Assembly (NCBI RefSeq): GCF_000152905.1
Contig: NZ_CH672417.1
Location: forward strand, 373,111 to 437,110
Length of the DNA: 64,000 nucleotides
Source: Nitrobacter sp. Nb-311A
Lineage (GTDB): Bacteria > Pseudomonadota > Alphaproteobacteria > Rhizobiales > Xanthobacteraceae
Reading direction: 5' to 3'
Part shown: positions 38,049 through 46,581 of the stretch, in pieces
How positions within the stretch are numbered: position 1 is the first letter of the stretch
How the letters are laid out: every line of letters starts with the position of its first letter
Translations under genes and position numbers: made by a program
Notes under the pieces: model-generated
The model's database searches: none
What the model was told of the DNA's origin: nothing
The model's input: only the letters and a program-made list of their open reading frames with translations

Positions 38049-38561
38049 ATGCGCCTCCTGATTTCCGCCGCACTCTCGACTCTTGCCGCAAGTTCGTCGC
38101 TGGCCTCCGAGGCGACGATCAGCATAGATATTCCTCAGCTCGACGTCGTCGAATACCACAAGCCATACGTCGCCATGTGGGTCGAACAGGCCGACGGCGG
38201 CAAAATCACCAATCTCGCCGTGTGGTACGACGTCCACCACAAGAAAAACGAGGGTACGAAGTGGCTCAAGGACCTGCGGCAGTGGTGGCGCCGCACCGGC
38301 CGCGAACTGACGATGCCCGCCGATGGACTGTCCAGTCCCACCCGTGCGCCCGGTACCCATCAGGTCAAGTTTGATAGCGCCGGCAAACCGCTCGAAGGCC
38401 TGACGCCCGGCAAATACCGGCTCGTCATCGAGGCCGCTCGCGAAGTCGGTGGCCGTGAGCTGCTGAAAATTCCATTTGAATGGCCGCCGAAAGCTCCGGC
38501 AACCAGCGAAGCCAAGGGTGAGCGTGAGCTTGGTACGGTCACGTTGAAATTGACCCCATAG
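38049..38561 (+). CDS. DUF2271 exported protein
   Basis: A 170-residue periplasmic protein with a signal peptide (MRLLISAALSTLAASSSLAS). The DUF2271 domain shows KPYVAMWVEQADGGKITNLA, VWYDVHHKKNEGTKWLKDL and GKYRLVIEAAREVGGREL. Residues 92-98 (DGLSSPT, followed by RAPG) sit where, as I recall, relatives have a DxxSGAT-like motif used for covalent FMN attachment by ApbE. Here Gly-Ala is replaced by Ser-Pro, so flavinylation is uncertain. ApbE is encoded in the same operon. Confidence 0.85.
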   Translation: MRLLISAALSTLAASSSLASEATISIDIPQLDVVEYHKPYVAMWVEQADGGKITNLAVWYDVHHKKNEGTKWLKDLRQWWRRTGRELTMPADGLSSPTRAPGTHQVKFDSAGKPLEGLTPGKYRLVIEAAREVGGRELLKIPFEWPPKAPATSEAKGERELGTVTLKLTP

Positions 38562-38724
38562 AGCTTCATTCACGTCTGATGAAGAAACGGAGCCTCCAAC
38601 TCGATCTGACGCGCTTCCTTCACGAGAAGCGGAGTTCACCGTCATACGAAAACGCTCTGATCCGCGCCCACGAAGACACCGGCGCATTTGTAGTTTTTAC
38701 CGCTTTCATGGAAAGGATCTCGCC

Positions 38725-39534
38725 ATGACCAATCACCTCAAGCTCGCATTGATCGCTGCGGCGGTCTCGCTGCTTGCTCCGCCCGCGCAAGCCCACCGCG
38801 CCTGGCTATTGCCGTCAGCCACAGTACTGTCCGGCTCTGACCTCTGGGTCACGGTCGATGGCGCCATCTCCAACGACCTGTTCTATTTCGAGCATAACGC
38901 GTTGCCGCTCGACAACCTGTCGATCGCGGGGCCCGACGGCAAAGCCGTCGCGCCGGAGAACCTTGCTAAAGGCCGCTTCCGCAGCACCTTCGATTTCAAG
39001 CTCGCGCAGCCCGGCACCTACAAGTTGATCGTGACCAACCAGGGCGTGTTCGCCAGCTATAAACTGGACGGTGAGAACAAGCGATGGCGCGGAAAGCCGG
39101 AGGAACTGGCATCGGCCATCCCCGCCAAGGCAACCGACGTGAAGGTCACGGAAAGTCGCAGCCGGATCGAATCCTTCGTCACATCGGGCAAGCCTTCGTC
39201 CGACACGCTGAAACCGACCGGGGTCGGACTTGAGATGATTCCGGTGACGCACCCGAATAATCTCGTGACTGGAGAGAAGGCGACGTTCCGCCTGGTGCTC
39301 GACGGAAAGCCCGCCAGCAATGTTTCCGTCGAAATCGTTCCCGGCGGAATCCGCTATCGCGATACGCTGAATGAAAGCAAGGCAACGACCGACGAGACCG
39401 GCACCTTCAGCGTCACATTCCCAAACCCCGGTTTCTACTGGATGAGCGCATCAGTGCGCGACGACAAGAGCAAGATCAAGGACGCACGGCGCCGCAGCAT
39501 TTACACCACCACGGTCGAAGTGCTGCCGCAGTAA
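38725..39534 (+). CDS. DUF4198 exported protein
   Basis: A 269-residue periplasmic protein with a signal peptide (cleavage near AQA-HRA). The mature N-terminus HRAWLLPSATVLSGSDLWVT is the DUF4198 hallmark; a C-terminal Ig-like half follows (LVLDGKPASNVSVEIVPGG, FPNPGFYWMSASV). The family is linked to nickel/cobalt or iron uptake. Here it sits between DUF2271 and apbE, 8 bp before apbE. AAAGGATC precedes the ATG. A decayed family-2 repeat lies in the 160-bp gap before it. Confidence 0.88.
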   Translation: MTNHLKLALIAAAVSLLAPPAQAHRAWLLPSATVLSGSDLWVTVDGAISNDLFYFEHNALPLDNLSIAGPDGKAVAPENLAKGRFRSTFDFKLAQPGTYKLIVTNQGVFASYKLDGENKRWRGKPEELASAIPAKATDVKVTESRSRIESFVTSGKPSSDTLKPTGVGLEMIPVTHPNNLVTGEKATFRLVLDGKPASNVSVEIVPGGIRYRDTLNESKATTDETGTFSVTFPNPGFYWMSASVRDDKSKIKDARRRSIYTTTVEVLPQ

Positions 39535-39542
39535 CCACGCCA

Positions 39543-40559
39543 ATGACGGCGTCGATCACGCGGCGTGTGGCCATCCCGACGATTCAGGAGATGCCGCACG
39601 CCGTACCTGAGGGCGAGCACATCCGGGAGCTGTCCGGCACGACCATGGGCACCACATGGTCGGTCAAGTTTGTCGGCTCGTCCGCCAGCGTGCAAACGTT
39701 ACGCCGGATGATTCCCCTGGCCCTCGGACGCGTGATCGCGCAGATGAGTCCATGGGAAGGCCAGTCCGACATCAGCCGGTTTAACCGCTTGGCGCTGAAC
39801 CAATGGCAGGATCTGCCGCCGGAATTCGGCCGGGTCATGGTGAGCGCGCTTCGCATCGCGGCGGAATCCGGCGGCGCCTATGATCCCACCATGGGCGCGC
39901 TGGTCGATCTCTGGGGTTTTGGGCCGGGCGGCTCTCGCACATCGCCGCCACCACAGGATGAAGTTGCCCGACGCCGCCGGGAATGCGGATGGCAGCAGCT
40001 CGGCCTCGATACCGGCGCTCGCCGCCTGCGGCGATCCAATCGCGGATCACTCGATCTCTGTGGCATCGCCAAGGGATTTGCGGTCGATCTGGTGGCGGAA
40101 AGGTTGCGTGAGCTTGGAATTCACAACGCTTTGGTGGAGATCGGCGGCGAATTGCGAGGTCATGGCGTCAAGCCGGACGGCAGCCCGTGGTGGGTCGAGA
40201 TCGATCGACCGGCACGATCAACGACCGATGTCCCCACCGAGCCGATCCTTGTCGCATTGCACCAGCTTGCGATCGCGACCTCGGGATGTGAACGCGGTTT
40301 CACGCGCGGCGCAAATCACTTCTCTCACACCCTGGATCCGCGAACGGGATGGCCGATCGCCAACGGCATGATGACGGCGACCGTCCTGCATCGCTCATGC
40401 ATGGAAGCGGATGGCTACGCTACTGCGCTGATGGTGCTGGGACCGGACGCCGGAGTCGATTTCGCCGTCAAGCACCAGCTTGCCGCACTTCTCCTGTTCA
40501 GGCACGGCGATACCGTCACTGAACGGACGACACCGGCTCTCGATGCCATGCTGGCGTGA
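39543..40559 (+). CDS. apbE: FAD:protein FMN transferase (ApbE family)
   Basis: Transfers FMN from FAD to a Ser/Thr of target proteins; 338 residues. Family segments are GTTMGTTWSVKFVG, GGAYDPTMGALVDLWGFGPG, LDLCGIAKGFAVDLVAERL, ALVEIGGELRGHG and the metal-binding SHTLDPRTGWPIA. Unlike many ApbE proteins it has no visible signal peptide or lipobox: the reading frame is closed 9 bp upstream. It may act in the cytosol, or the true export signal may be unrecognised. Last gene of the PepSY-DUF2271-DUF4198-apbE operon. Confidence 0.92.
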   Translation: MTASITRRVAIPTIQEMPHAVPEGEHIRELSGTTMGTTWSVKFVGSSASVQTLRRMIPLALGRVIAQMSPWEGQSDISRFNRLALNQWQDLPPEFGRVMVSALRIAAESGGAYDPTMGALVDLWGFGPGGSRTSPPPQDEVARRRRECGWQQLGLDTGARRLRRSNRGSLDLCGIAKGFAVDLVAERLRELGIHNALVEIGGELRGHGVKPDGSPWWVEIDRPARSTTDVPTEPILVALHQLAIATSGCERGFTRGANHFSHTLDPRTGWPIANGMMTATVLHRSCMEADGYATALMVLGPDAGVDFAVKHQLAALLLFRHGDTVTERTTPALDAMLA

Positions 40560-40670
40560 AAGTCAGGTCGTCACTTTATCTTGACGAACCTGCAATGCAA
40601 AATTGGTCATCTTCATGACCGCGAAGTTGAGCGGACCATCGCGCTACGCTCGTGTCAAACGCGACAGATC

Positions 40671-41357
40671 TCAGGTCTGCGCCCATTGTCGCAACAGGTT
40701 GTGATAAAGCGAGGTCAACGACACCACGGTCGGGTGCTCGGGGTGGTCAGCGTTGAGACGAATGATCGACATATCCAGATCGAACATCATGGCGCGTCGC
40801 GACACATCGCTAATCATGCTTTCGGTCCAGAAGAACGAGGCGACACGCGAGCCCCGGGTCACCTTTGTGACATGATGAACGCTGGTGCCGGGATACACGA
40901 TCATGTCGCCGGCCGGCAGCTTCACGGAATGCGTACCGTAGGTGTCCTCGATGACCAACTCGCCTCCGTCGTATTCCTCGGGAGACGAGAGGAACAGCGT
41001 CGACGATACGTCAGTCCGCACACGCATTCCAGTGCCGGGAACGATACGGATGGCGTTGTCGACGTGTGAGCCGAAATTCATCTCGCCCTCGGCATCATAG
41101 CGGTTGAACAGCGGCGGAAAGATCGTCTTTGGCAGCACCGCCGAGACAAACAGCGGATTGCGGTTGAGAGCCGCCAGCACGATGTCACCGAGCTCGCGGG
41201 CTTCAGGCGTCCGCTCCGGCAATTGCAGATTGCGCTTGACCTGCGCCGATTGATGCCCGGCCGTAATTCGTCCGTCCACCCATTCGGCACGCGCCATCAC
41301 CTCGCGGCAACGTTGCACCTGCTCCGGCGTCAGGACATTTGGAACTCGCACCAGCAC
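40671..41357 (-). CDS. PKHD-type Fe(II)/2-oxoglutarate hydroxylase, PiuC-like
   Basis: A 228-residue dioxygenase of the PiuC/YbiX family. The iron ligands are in [10 protein letters not shown] (HxD) and [15 protein letters not shown] (distal His, then the 2-oxoglutarate-binding Arg). The start is GTG at 41357, backed by AAGGAGGAG at 8 bp. Such hydroxylases accompany siderophore receptors (PiuA-type) in many proteobacteria. It lies downstream of the receptor gene, with a strong hairpin between. Confidence 0.9.
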   Translation of the reverse strand: MLVRVPNVLTPEQVQRCREVMARAEWVDGRITAGHQSAQVKRNLQLPERTPEARELGDIVLAALNRNPLFVSAVLPKTIFPPLFNRYDAEGEMNFGSHVDNAIRIVPGTGMRVRTDVSSTLFLSSPEEYDGGELVIEDTYGTHSVKLPAGDMIVYPGTSVHHVTKVTRGSRVASFFWTESMISDVSRRAMMFDLDMSIIRLNADHPEHPTVVSLTSLYHNLLRQWAQT

Positions 41358-41376
41358 CGGGACACTCCTCCTTGAG

Positions 41377-41406
41377 AAAAGAGCCGGCGCCCTGCGGCGC
41401 CGGCTC
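41377..41406 (-). terminator. Hairpin with T-run between receptor and piuC-like gene
   Basis: A perfect 11-bp G/C-rich stem gagccggcgcc / ggcgccggctc (41381-41391, 41396-41406), loop ctgc, followed on the minus strand by TTTTCTC. It lies after the receptor stop and just before the PiuC ribosome-binding site, so it may limit read-through from receptor to hydroxylase. Confidence 0.85.
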
Positions 41407-41441
41407 CGATATCGTCAATCCTCGACCAACCGTAACGCGAA

Positions 41442-43916
41442 CTATTTGCTCACGTAGCGCTCAGCTTTCACCGGATAATCCGGAACCGGCGGCGGCGGCA
41501 CGAAGCTATAGCGATAGGTCAGCATCGCGGTCCGTCCGGCGGCCGGCACAGCATGACCGGCATAGTACTGCGCGTAATAAAGCTCATCCGTCAGGTTGTA
41601 GATGTTGAGCTGCAGCATCGAATCCTTCGTGACCCTGTAGCTCGTCATCAGATCGAGCTTCCAGTAGTTGGGCACGTAGTTCGTATTCTGTATGTTGGAG
41701 AAGGTGCGCGCCGCATAGGTGGCGCCGCCGCCGACAGTCCACAGCGGCGTCAGTTCGTAAGTGGTCCACAGGGTAAAGTTATGCGGGGGCGTCTGGGGGA
41801 GCTGATTGCCCAACTGCGCAAGATCGGTCGTATTGACGATCTGGGAGTGGAGATAACTATAGCCCGCGAACAGACCCCACTTGTCGGTGAGCTTGCCTGC
41901 GGCGCCCACTTCCACACCATCCACGCGCGCCAGACCACCGAGCACAAGCGCTGTATTCGAGGCTGGATCGATCGGAATACGCAGGTTGGTTTTCTCGATG
42001 CGGAACACCGCGCCGCTCAGTGTCAGCCGGCCGTTTAGAACATCGGCCTTGGCGCCGACTTCAGCCGTCGTGTTGCGCTCGGGAGCCAGCGTGGAGTTCG
42101 CCGCGTTGTTGCCGGCGGCGCTCAGCACGTCAAACTCCGCCGCCGGGTTGTTCGACACCCCGTAGGCGGCGTAGACGCTTGAATTATGCGTCGGATGAAA
42201 GACGCCGCCGACGCGCCAGGCGACCATCTGGTCGACCCGATTGAGCTGCTGGCTTGCGGGCGGCACCACCGCGAGATTGGTGTAGGTGGTTCGGAAATCG
42301 TCGTAGCGGATCGATCCGAGCAATTCGAAGTACTCGTTGAACTTGACCTGATCGAAGCCGTAGACTCCGTAGTCCGTCGAGACGGTGCGGTTCGGCAAAA
42401 GGAAACCGTTATTCGGTCCGCCATAGGCCGTATCGACCGGCGCGAAGGCGTTGGTCCGGCACGCCAGATTGCCTGGCACGCAGTAGTTGGCGCGCATCTG
42501 ATCGCGGGTTTGTTGCGAGGCCACAGCACCCAGCGTGAAGGTGTGCTCCAGGCCACCGGTCCAGAACTTGCCGGTCAGATCCGTTTGATTGATGAGCAGC
42601 GTGTTGTCCGTCAACGTCTCGAAGTGTTGCCGTCCGATCGTCATCAGTTCGACCGGATAGCCCGGAGTGATCGGGCTGACGTTGTCGGCCTGCGCCTCGC
42701 CGCGCGGGGCTGTCGGCCGCGCCATGCGGTTGACGCTGACGTATCGCGTCGCGTTCGAAATTTTCAGGGTGTCGCTGAAATCATGTTCGAACCGAGCTGT
42801 CGCGATATGAGTGTTGGTGAGCTGGCGGTCGGCCAGCGGGCCGCCCGTCACGCCGTAGAAGACTTGGCGAGGGACCGGCATCGGCGGCGTCGCCGCGCCA
42901 TTGCCGAAATAGCCGGGGTTGGTCATCGCGCCGGTCGCTGAACTGTAGACCGGCGCCGGCAAGTAGCGATGTCCATAATCCGGCACCCCATCCTCGCCTT
43001 GATAGACGTAGCTGAAGATCCCGCGCGTATCCGGGGTAAACTCCGCCTTGACCGATGGAGCAACGCCCCAGCGCCTTGCGAAGATGTGATTTCGGTCCTG
43101 GACAGGGATGTCCTGGTACATCGCAGCAAGGCGGCCGGACAAATTCCCCCGCGTCCCATTGGCATCGACATCGGCGCGATAACCGCCGCTGCTGACGCCG
43201 CTGACGGTGCCATTCACGAAGGTGGTCGCTTGCGGCAGCTTCGAAACGGTGTTGATCGCACCGCCGGTCGAACCACGACCGAAGGCAAATCCAGACGGCC
43301 CTTTGTACACCTCGACGCGATCGCTGCTGAACATGTCGCGCGTGTACCAGCCCGGATCGCGAAGACCGTCGCGGAACATGTCACCGCGGGCAGCGAAACC
43401 ACGTATGATCGGAGTGTCTCCCTGATTGCCGCCTTCGCCGGCGCCGAAGGTGATGCCCGGCACCGTCCGTAGCGCATCCTCCATGGTGAGGAGCCGCTGG
43501 TCCTGGATCACCTGCTGCGTCACCACGTTGACGGTCTGAGGCGTATTGGCGAGCGGCACTCCAAGGCGGGCCATTCCTGCTTGCGCAGGCGCCTGATAGC
43601 CAGTGACGCCATGCGCATCGCCGACGATGGGATTAACCCGAACGTTGCTCGGCGCAGCAGTGACAGCCGGCGCAGGTGCCGTATGGACAGGCGTACGATG
43701 CGTGGTTCTTTTCTTGGCCTGCCGCTTTGGCGCCGTGACACGAACCTGCGGAAGATCCTCTCCGCCGGAAACCGGCTGCGCATCAGCGGAATCGGGAATC
43801 AGCATGACCGCGGCAACGCCGATCACGGCCCTGCCCCATCCCACTACCGATAAATCTCCTGCTGATCTGTCAATACCTCTTGTGTCGCCCGTATGTTCTG
43901 CCGATGAAATGTTCAT
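41442..43916 (-). CDS. TonB-dependent siderophore receptor
   Basis: Outer-membrane beta-barrel of 824 residues for ferric-siderophore uptake. It has an N-terminal signal peptide (cleavage near DSADAQP), a TonB-box-like segment (LPQVRVTAPK), a plug domain (TPQTVNVVTQQVIQDQRLL, DALRTVPGITFGAGEGGNQG, DRVEVYKGPSGFAFGRGSTG) and the barrel with C-terminal AMLTYRYSF. A Pro-rich tail of 19 residues follows the terminal Phe, which is unusual. The start at 43916 has GAGGAAG/GGGGG upstream. It is divergent from exbB-exbD-tonB-secA. A catecholate-type substrate is a guess from the PiuC neighbour. Confidence 0.92.
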   Translation of the reverse strand: MNISSAEHTGDTRGIDRSAGDLSVVGWGRAVIGVAAVMLIPDSADAQPVSGGEDLPQVRVTAPKRQAKKRTTHRTPVHTAPAPAVTAAPSNVRVNPIVGDAHGVTGYQAPAQAGMARLGVPLANTPQTVNVVTQQVIQDQRLLTMEDALRTVPGITFGAGEGGNQGDTPIIRGFAARGDMFRDGLRDPGWYTRDMFSSDRVEVYKGPSGFAFGRGSTGGAINTVSKLPQATTFVNGTVSGVSSGGYRADVDANGTRGNLSGRLAAMYQDIPVQDRNHIFARRWGVAPSVKAEFTPDTRGIFSYVYQGEDGVPDYGHRYLPAPVYSSATGAMTNPGYFGNGAATPPMPVPRQVFYGVTGGPLADRQLTNTHIATARFEHDFSDTLKISNATRYVSVNRMARPTAPRGEAQADNVSPITPGYPVELMTIGRQHFETLTDNTLLINQTDLTGKFWTGGLEHTFTLGAVASQQTRDQMRANYCVPGNLACRTNAFAPVDTAYGGPNNGFLLPNRTVSTDYGVYGFDQVKFNEYFELLGSIRYDDFRTTYTNLAVVPPASQQLNRVDQMVAWRVGGVFHPTHNSSVYAAYGVSNNPAAEFDVLSAAGNNAANSTLAPERNTTAEVGAKADVLNGRLTLSGAVFRIEKTNLRIPIDPASNTALVLGGLARVDGVEVGAAGKLTDKWGLFAGYSYLHSQIVNTTDLAQLGNQLPQTPPHNFTLWTTYELTPLWTVGGGATYAARTFSNIQNTNYVPNYWKLDLMTSYRVTKDSMLQLNIYNLTDELYYAQYYAGHAVPAAGRTAMLTYRYSFVPPPPVPDYPVKAERYVSK

Positions 43917-44284
43917 TGCCCCCACTTCCTCAATTACCGACATCTCGGAAATAAAAATCAATATCCGCGACGTAACCGGTCATTAGCTCTAGACATCGTC
44001 CTTCGGCAATATGTCTGAACCTCAGTTTGAGTCGGTCTATAGAAATTCTAACACTACAAACTTTCATCTACGCGCGTCCCGACGAACCAACCGGTGCGAG
44101 CAACCGACGTGTTCTCGCTGTACGGTTTAAAGGGATTCTAAAATCTTCATCGGTTTGTCTGTTTGATTCAGAAGGCACAGACGCTAGACCACTCGCGCTA
44201 GACTATTCGCTAGGTACTTGCGCATTTGTTCTTGGCCCGCTCGGACAGCCCAGACCGGTGCATGATTGTAGAGTTCTACTCACC
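43917..44284. promoter_or_regulatory. Divergent iron-regulated promoter region with ICE-like sites
   Basis: The 368-bp interval between the receptor and exbB contains two imperfect palindromes resembling Irr iron-control elements: tatagaaattcta (44038-44050) and tttaaagggattctaaaa (44126-44143). The exbB frame is open through most of the interval, but composition argues against coding. RirA or Fur-type sites were not clear. Confidence 0.4.
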
Positions 44285-45364
44285 ATGAAGCTGTCTCTGA
44301 ATCCTTTATTTACGATAGCAGGCAATAGCCGAACGCGAATCGCAACGGCTCCAGCAATCGCGCTTGCATCCCTCTTGATGCTGGCGCTGGGACCGCACCC
44401 CGCTTACGCCCAGTCATTATCGCAGCCCGGCTCTCACGACGCTGTTTCTTCCGGGCAGAGTCCTTCGACCGGCGTGCAATCAGCGCCTGCGGCACCGCAG
44501 ACCACGCAATCTGAACCCCAGCCACCCGCATCGCAGCAACCTCCATCACAAGCAGTAGCCGTACCTGACGCCAAGACGCCGCCCGCCGAGCAGACGGCCG
44601 CGCCGGCGACGCCGTCAGCCGAACATCAAACGCCGCCCGCGACCGAGCTAGCCGAAGTCCCCGAGCCGATCCTGCCGCATGAACTGACGCCTATCGGCAT
44701 GTTCATGGCGGCCGACGCCATCGTGAAAGCGGTGATGATTGGTCTGGCGCTCGCGTCCGTCGTGACCTGGTCGGTATGGCTTGCCAAAACGATCGAGTTG
44801 CTGGGCGCGCGGAGCCGGCTTTTACGCGATCTCCATAGCGTGGAAGACGTTCGCTCACTTGATGAAGCGAGCAAGATATTGCAGCGGTCCAACAGCGATA
44901 TCGCCATCCTCACCAATGCCGCGCGCGATGAAATTCATCGTTCGCAAGACGCCATGAACCATGATGGCGTCAAGGAACGGGTCGCTTCGCTGTTCAGCCG
45001 CATCGAGGCGGCCGCAGCACGACGCATGACCCGCGGCACCAGCATTCTGGCCACTATCGGATCGACCGCGCCGTTTGTCGGACTTTTCGGCACCGTCTGG
45101 GGCATCATGAATGCCTTCATCGGCATTTCGAAAACGCAGACCACAAACCTCGCGGTCGTCGCACCCGGCATCGCCGAGGCTTTGCTGGCAACGGCCATGG
45201 GGCTTGTGGCGGCGATTCCGGCGGTGATGATTTACAACGTGTTTTCGCGCTCCATTACGGGATATCGCGGCTTACTCGGAGACGGCTCGGCGGAGCTGAT
45301 GCGCATGGTGAGCAGGGATCTCAATCGGGCGGAGATGAACCCTCGCCGGATGGCCGCTGAGTAA
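44285..45364 (+). CDS. exbB: TonB-system energizer ExbB
   Basis: MotA/TolQ/ExbB proton-channel protein of the inner membrane, 359 residues. It has a signal-like N-terminus (cleavage near AYAQS), a Gln/Pro-rich periplasmic stretch (about residues 45-125), then three transmembrane segments. The conserved channel segments are GSTAPFVGLFGTVWGIMNAF and GIAEALLATAMGLVAAIPAV. The extended N-terminus is common in alphaproteobacteria. It starts the exbB-exbD-tonB-secA operon, 12 bp before exbD. Confidence 0.94.
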   Translation: MKLSLNPLFTIAGNSRTRIATAPAIALASLLMLALGPHPAYAQSLSQPGSHDAVSSGQSPSTGVQSAPAAPQTTQSEPQPPASQQPPSQAVAVPDAKTPPAEQTAAPATPSAEHQTPPATELAEVPEPILPHELTPIGMFMAADAIVKAVMIGLALASVVTWSVWLAKTIELLGARSRLLRDLHSVEDVRSLDEASKILQRSNSDIAILTNAARDEIHRSQDAMNHDGVKERVASLFSRIEAAAARRMTRGTSILATIGSTAPFVGLFGTVWGIMNAFIGISKTQTTNLAVVAPGIAEALLATAMGLVAAIPAVMIYNVFSRSITGYRGLLGDGSAELMRMVSRDLNRAEMNPRRMAAE

Positions 45365-45376
45365 GGAGTAACACCT

Positions 45377-45829
45377 GTGGGCGTTTCGCTTCAGCCGGCA
45401 TCATCCGAGGATGAGATGGCGCAGGTCAGCGACATTAACGTGACGCCGTTCATCGACGTCATTCTCGTGCTGCTGATTATTTTTATGATTGCCGCGCCGT
45501 TGGCGACCGTCGACATCCCTGTCGACCTGCCCGCATCAACGGCGGTGCGCCAGCCGCGCCCAGAAAAACCGATCTTCATTACGCTCAAGGCCGACCGCAC
45601 GCTGGCGGTCGGGGAGACACCGATCTCACGCATGTCGCTCGCCGCCTCGCTCGCCTCGCTGACATCGTCGGATCACAGCAAGCGCCTGTTCGTTCGGGCC
45701 GACAAGACCATCCCGTATGGCGAGGTGATGACGCTGATGAACGATTTGCGGTCTGCGGGATATTTGAAGATCGCCCTGGTCGGGCTTGAGTCCGCGGGCG
45801 GAGCGCAATCCGGGGAAGCCGCGCAATGA
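45377..45829 (+). CDS. exbD: TonB-system transport protein ExbD
   Basis: A 150-residue inner-membrane protein with one helix and a periplasmic domain, partner of ExbB. The conserved segment is DINVTPFIDVILVLLIIFMI, which includes the proton-carrying Asp. The GTG start at 45377 follows AAGGAG at 8 bp; ATG 45416 is an alternative. Its stop overlaps the tonB start (ATGA). Confidence 0.94.
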   Translation: MGVSLQPASSEDEMAQVSDINVTPFIDVILVLLIIFMIAAPLATVDIPVDLPASTAVRQPRPEKPIFITLKADRTLAVGETPISRMSLAASLASLTSSDHSKRLFVRADKTIPYGEVMTLMNDLRSAGYLKIALVGLESAGGAQSGEAAQ

Positions 45830-46581
45830 GCATGTCGCGACCTTACCGTCACGCCACGCGGAAAGAACTGCTGCGCTGGGGCACCTGCTTCGTTGCAATG
45901 CTGTCGCTGCATGGCGCAGTCGCCGCCGCTTTGCTCATGACTCCGGCCGAAGGTGATACCTTCGATACCGTCACGGTAATCGAGGTGGATTTTACCACCG
46001 AATCGTTCCGCGATGCCGAAGCCAAGGACGTCGCGCCGGGCGAAGAGCAAATGCAGACCGACGAAGCCCCTCCGCCTCAGGAGAAGGCCGAAGTCAAGAC
46101 CGAGAAGGAACCGGAGCCCGAGCCGCCGCTTCCGCAGGTGGCCGATCCTGATGTCGCGCTAGAAACTCCTCCTGAGCAGAAGAAGCAGGAGGAAGAGAAG
46201 AAAGACGAAAAGGAGAAGATTCCGAACGCGACGCCGCCGGTGGTTGCCTCGTCCGTCACGACGGCGCCGACCGCCGCCGCTGCGCGCAAGGCGCCGCTCG
46301 TAAACTGGAAACGGAAGCTGGCCCTTCACCTTCAGCGCAACAAGCGGTATCCGCGGGATGCACAGGCCCGTCACGAAACCGGGACAGCGCGCGTTTTCTT
46401 CGTCGTTAGCCGCGACGGTCACATCATCTCCAGCAAGATCGCGAAAGGCAGTGGTTCTGCGGCACTCGATCGCGAAACGCTCGAACTCCTGCAACGCGCA
46501 CAGCCATTGCCCCAGCCTCCGAACGACGTCGGCGGCACTCAGTTTGCTTTTACGATGCCGATTCTCTTTGAATTTCGATGA
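45826..46581 (+). CDS. tonB: Energy transducer TonB
   Basis: A 251-residue protein with an N-terminal anchor ([20 protein letters not shown]), a Glu/Pro/Lys-rich periplasm-spanning region (about residues 75-135) and a C-terminal TonB domain ([53 protein letters not shown]). It couples ExbBD to the receptor. The start overlaps the exbD stop and its own stop overlaps the secA-like start (both ATGA), so all three are translationally coupled. Confidence 0.93.
   Translation: MSMSRPYRHATRKELLRWGTCFVAMLSLHGAVAAALLMTPAEGDTFDTVTVIEVDFTTESFRDAEAKDVAPGEEQMQTDEAPPPQEKAEVKTEKEPEPEPPLPQVADPDVALETPPEQKKQEEEKKDEKEKIPNATPPVVASSVTTAPTAAAARKAPLVNWKRKLALHLQRNKRYPRDAQARHETGTARVFFVVSRDGHIISSKIAKGSGSAALDRETLELLQRAQPLPQPPNDVGGTQFAFTMPILFEFR

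Noticed and set aside
37268..38125. Long minus-strand open frame opposite the PepSY gene
   Set aside because: It is antisense to a recognisable membrane protein with correct operon spacing. GC-rich DNA makes such shadows common.
44027..44284. Upstream extension of the exbB frame
   Set aside because: The frame is open, but the extension would place residues before a clear signal-like N-terminus and would cover the ICE-like sites. The ATG at 44285 fits ExbB better.
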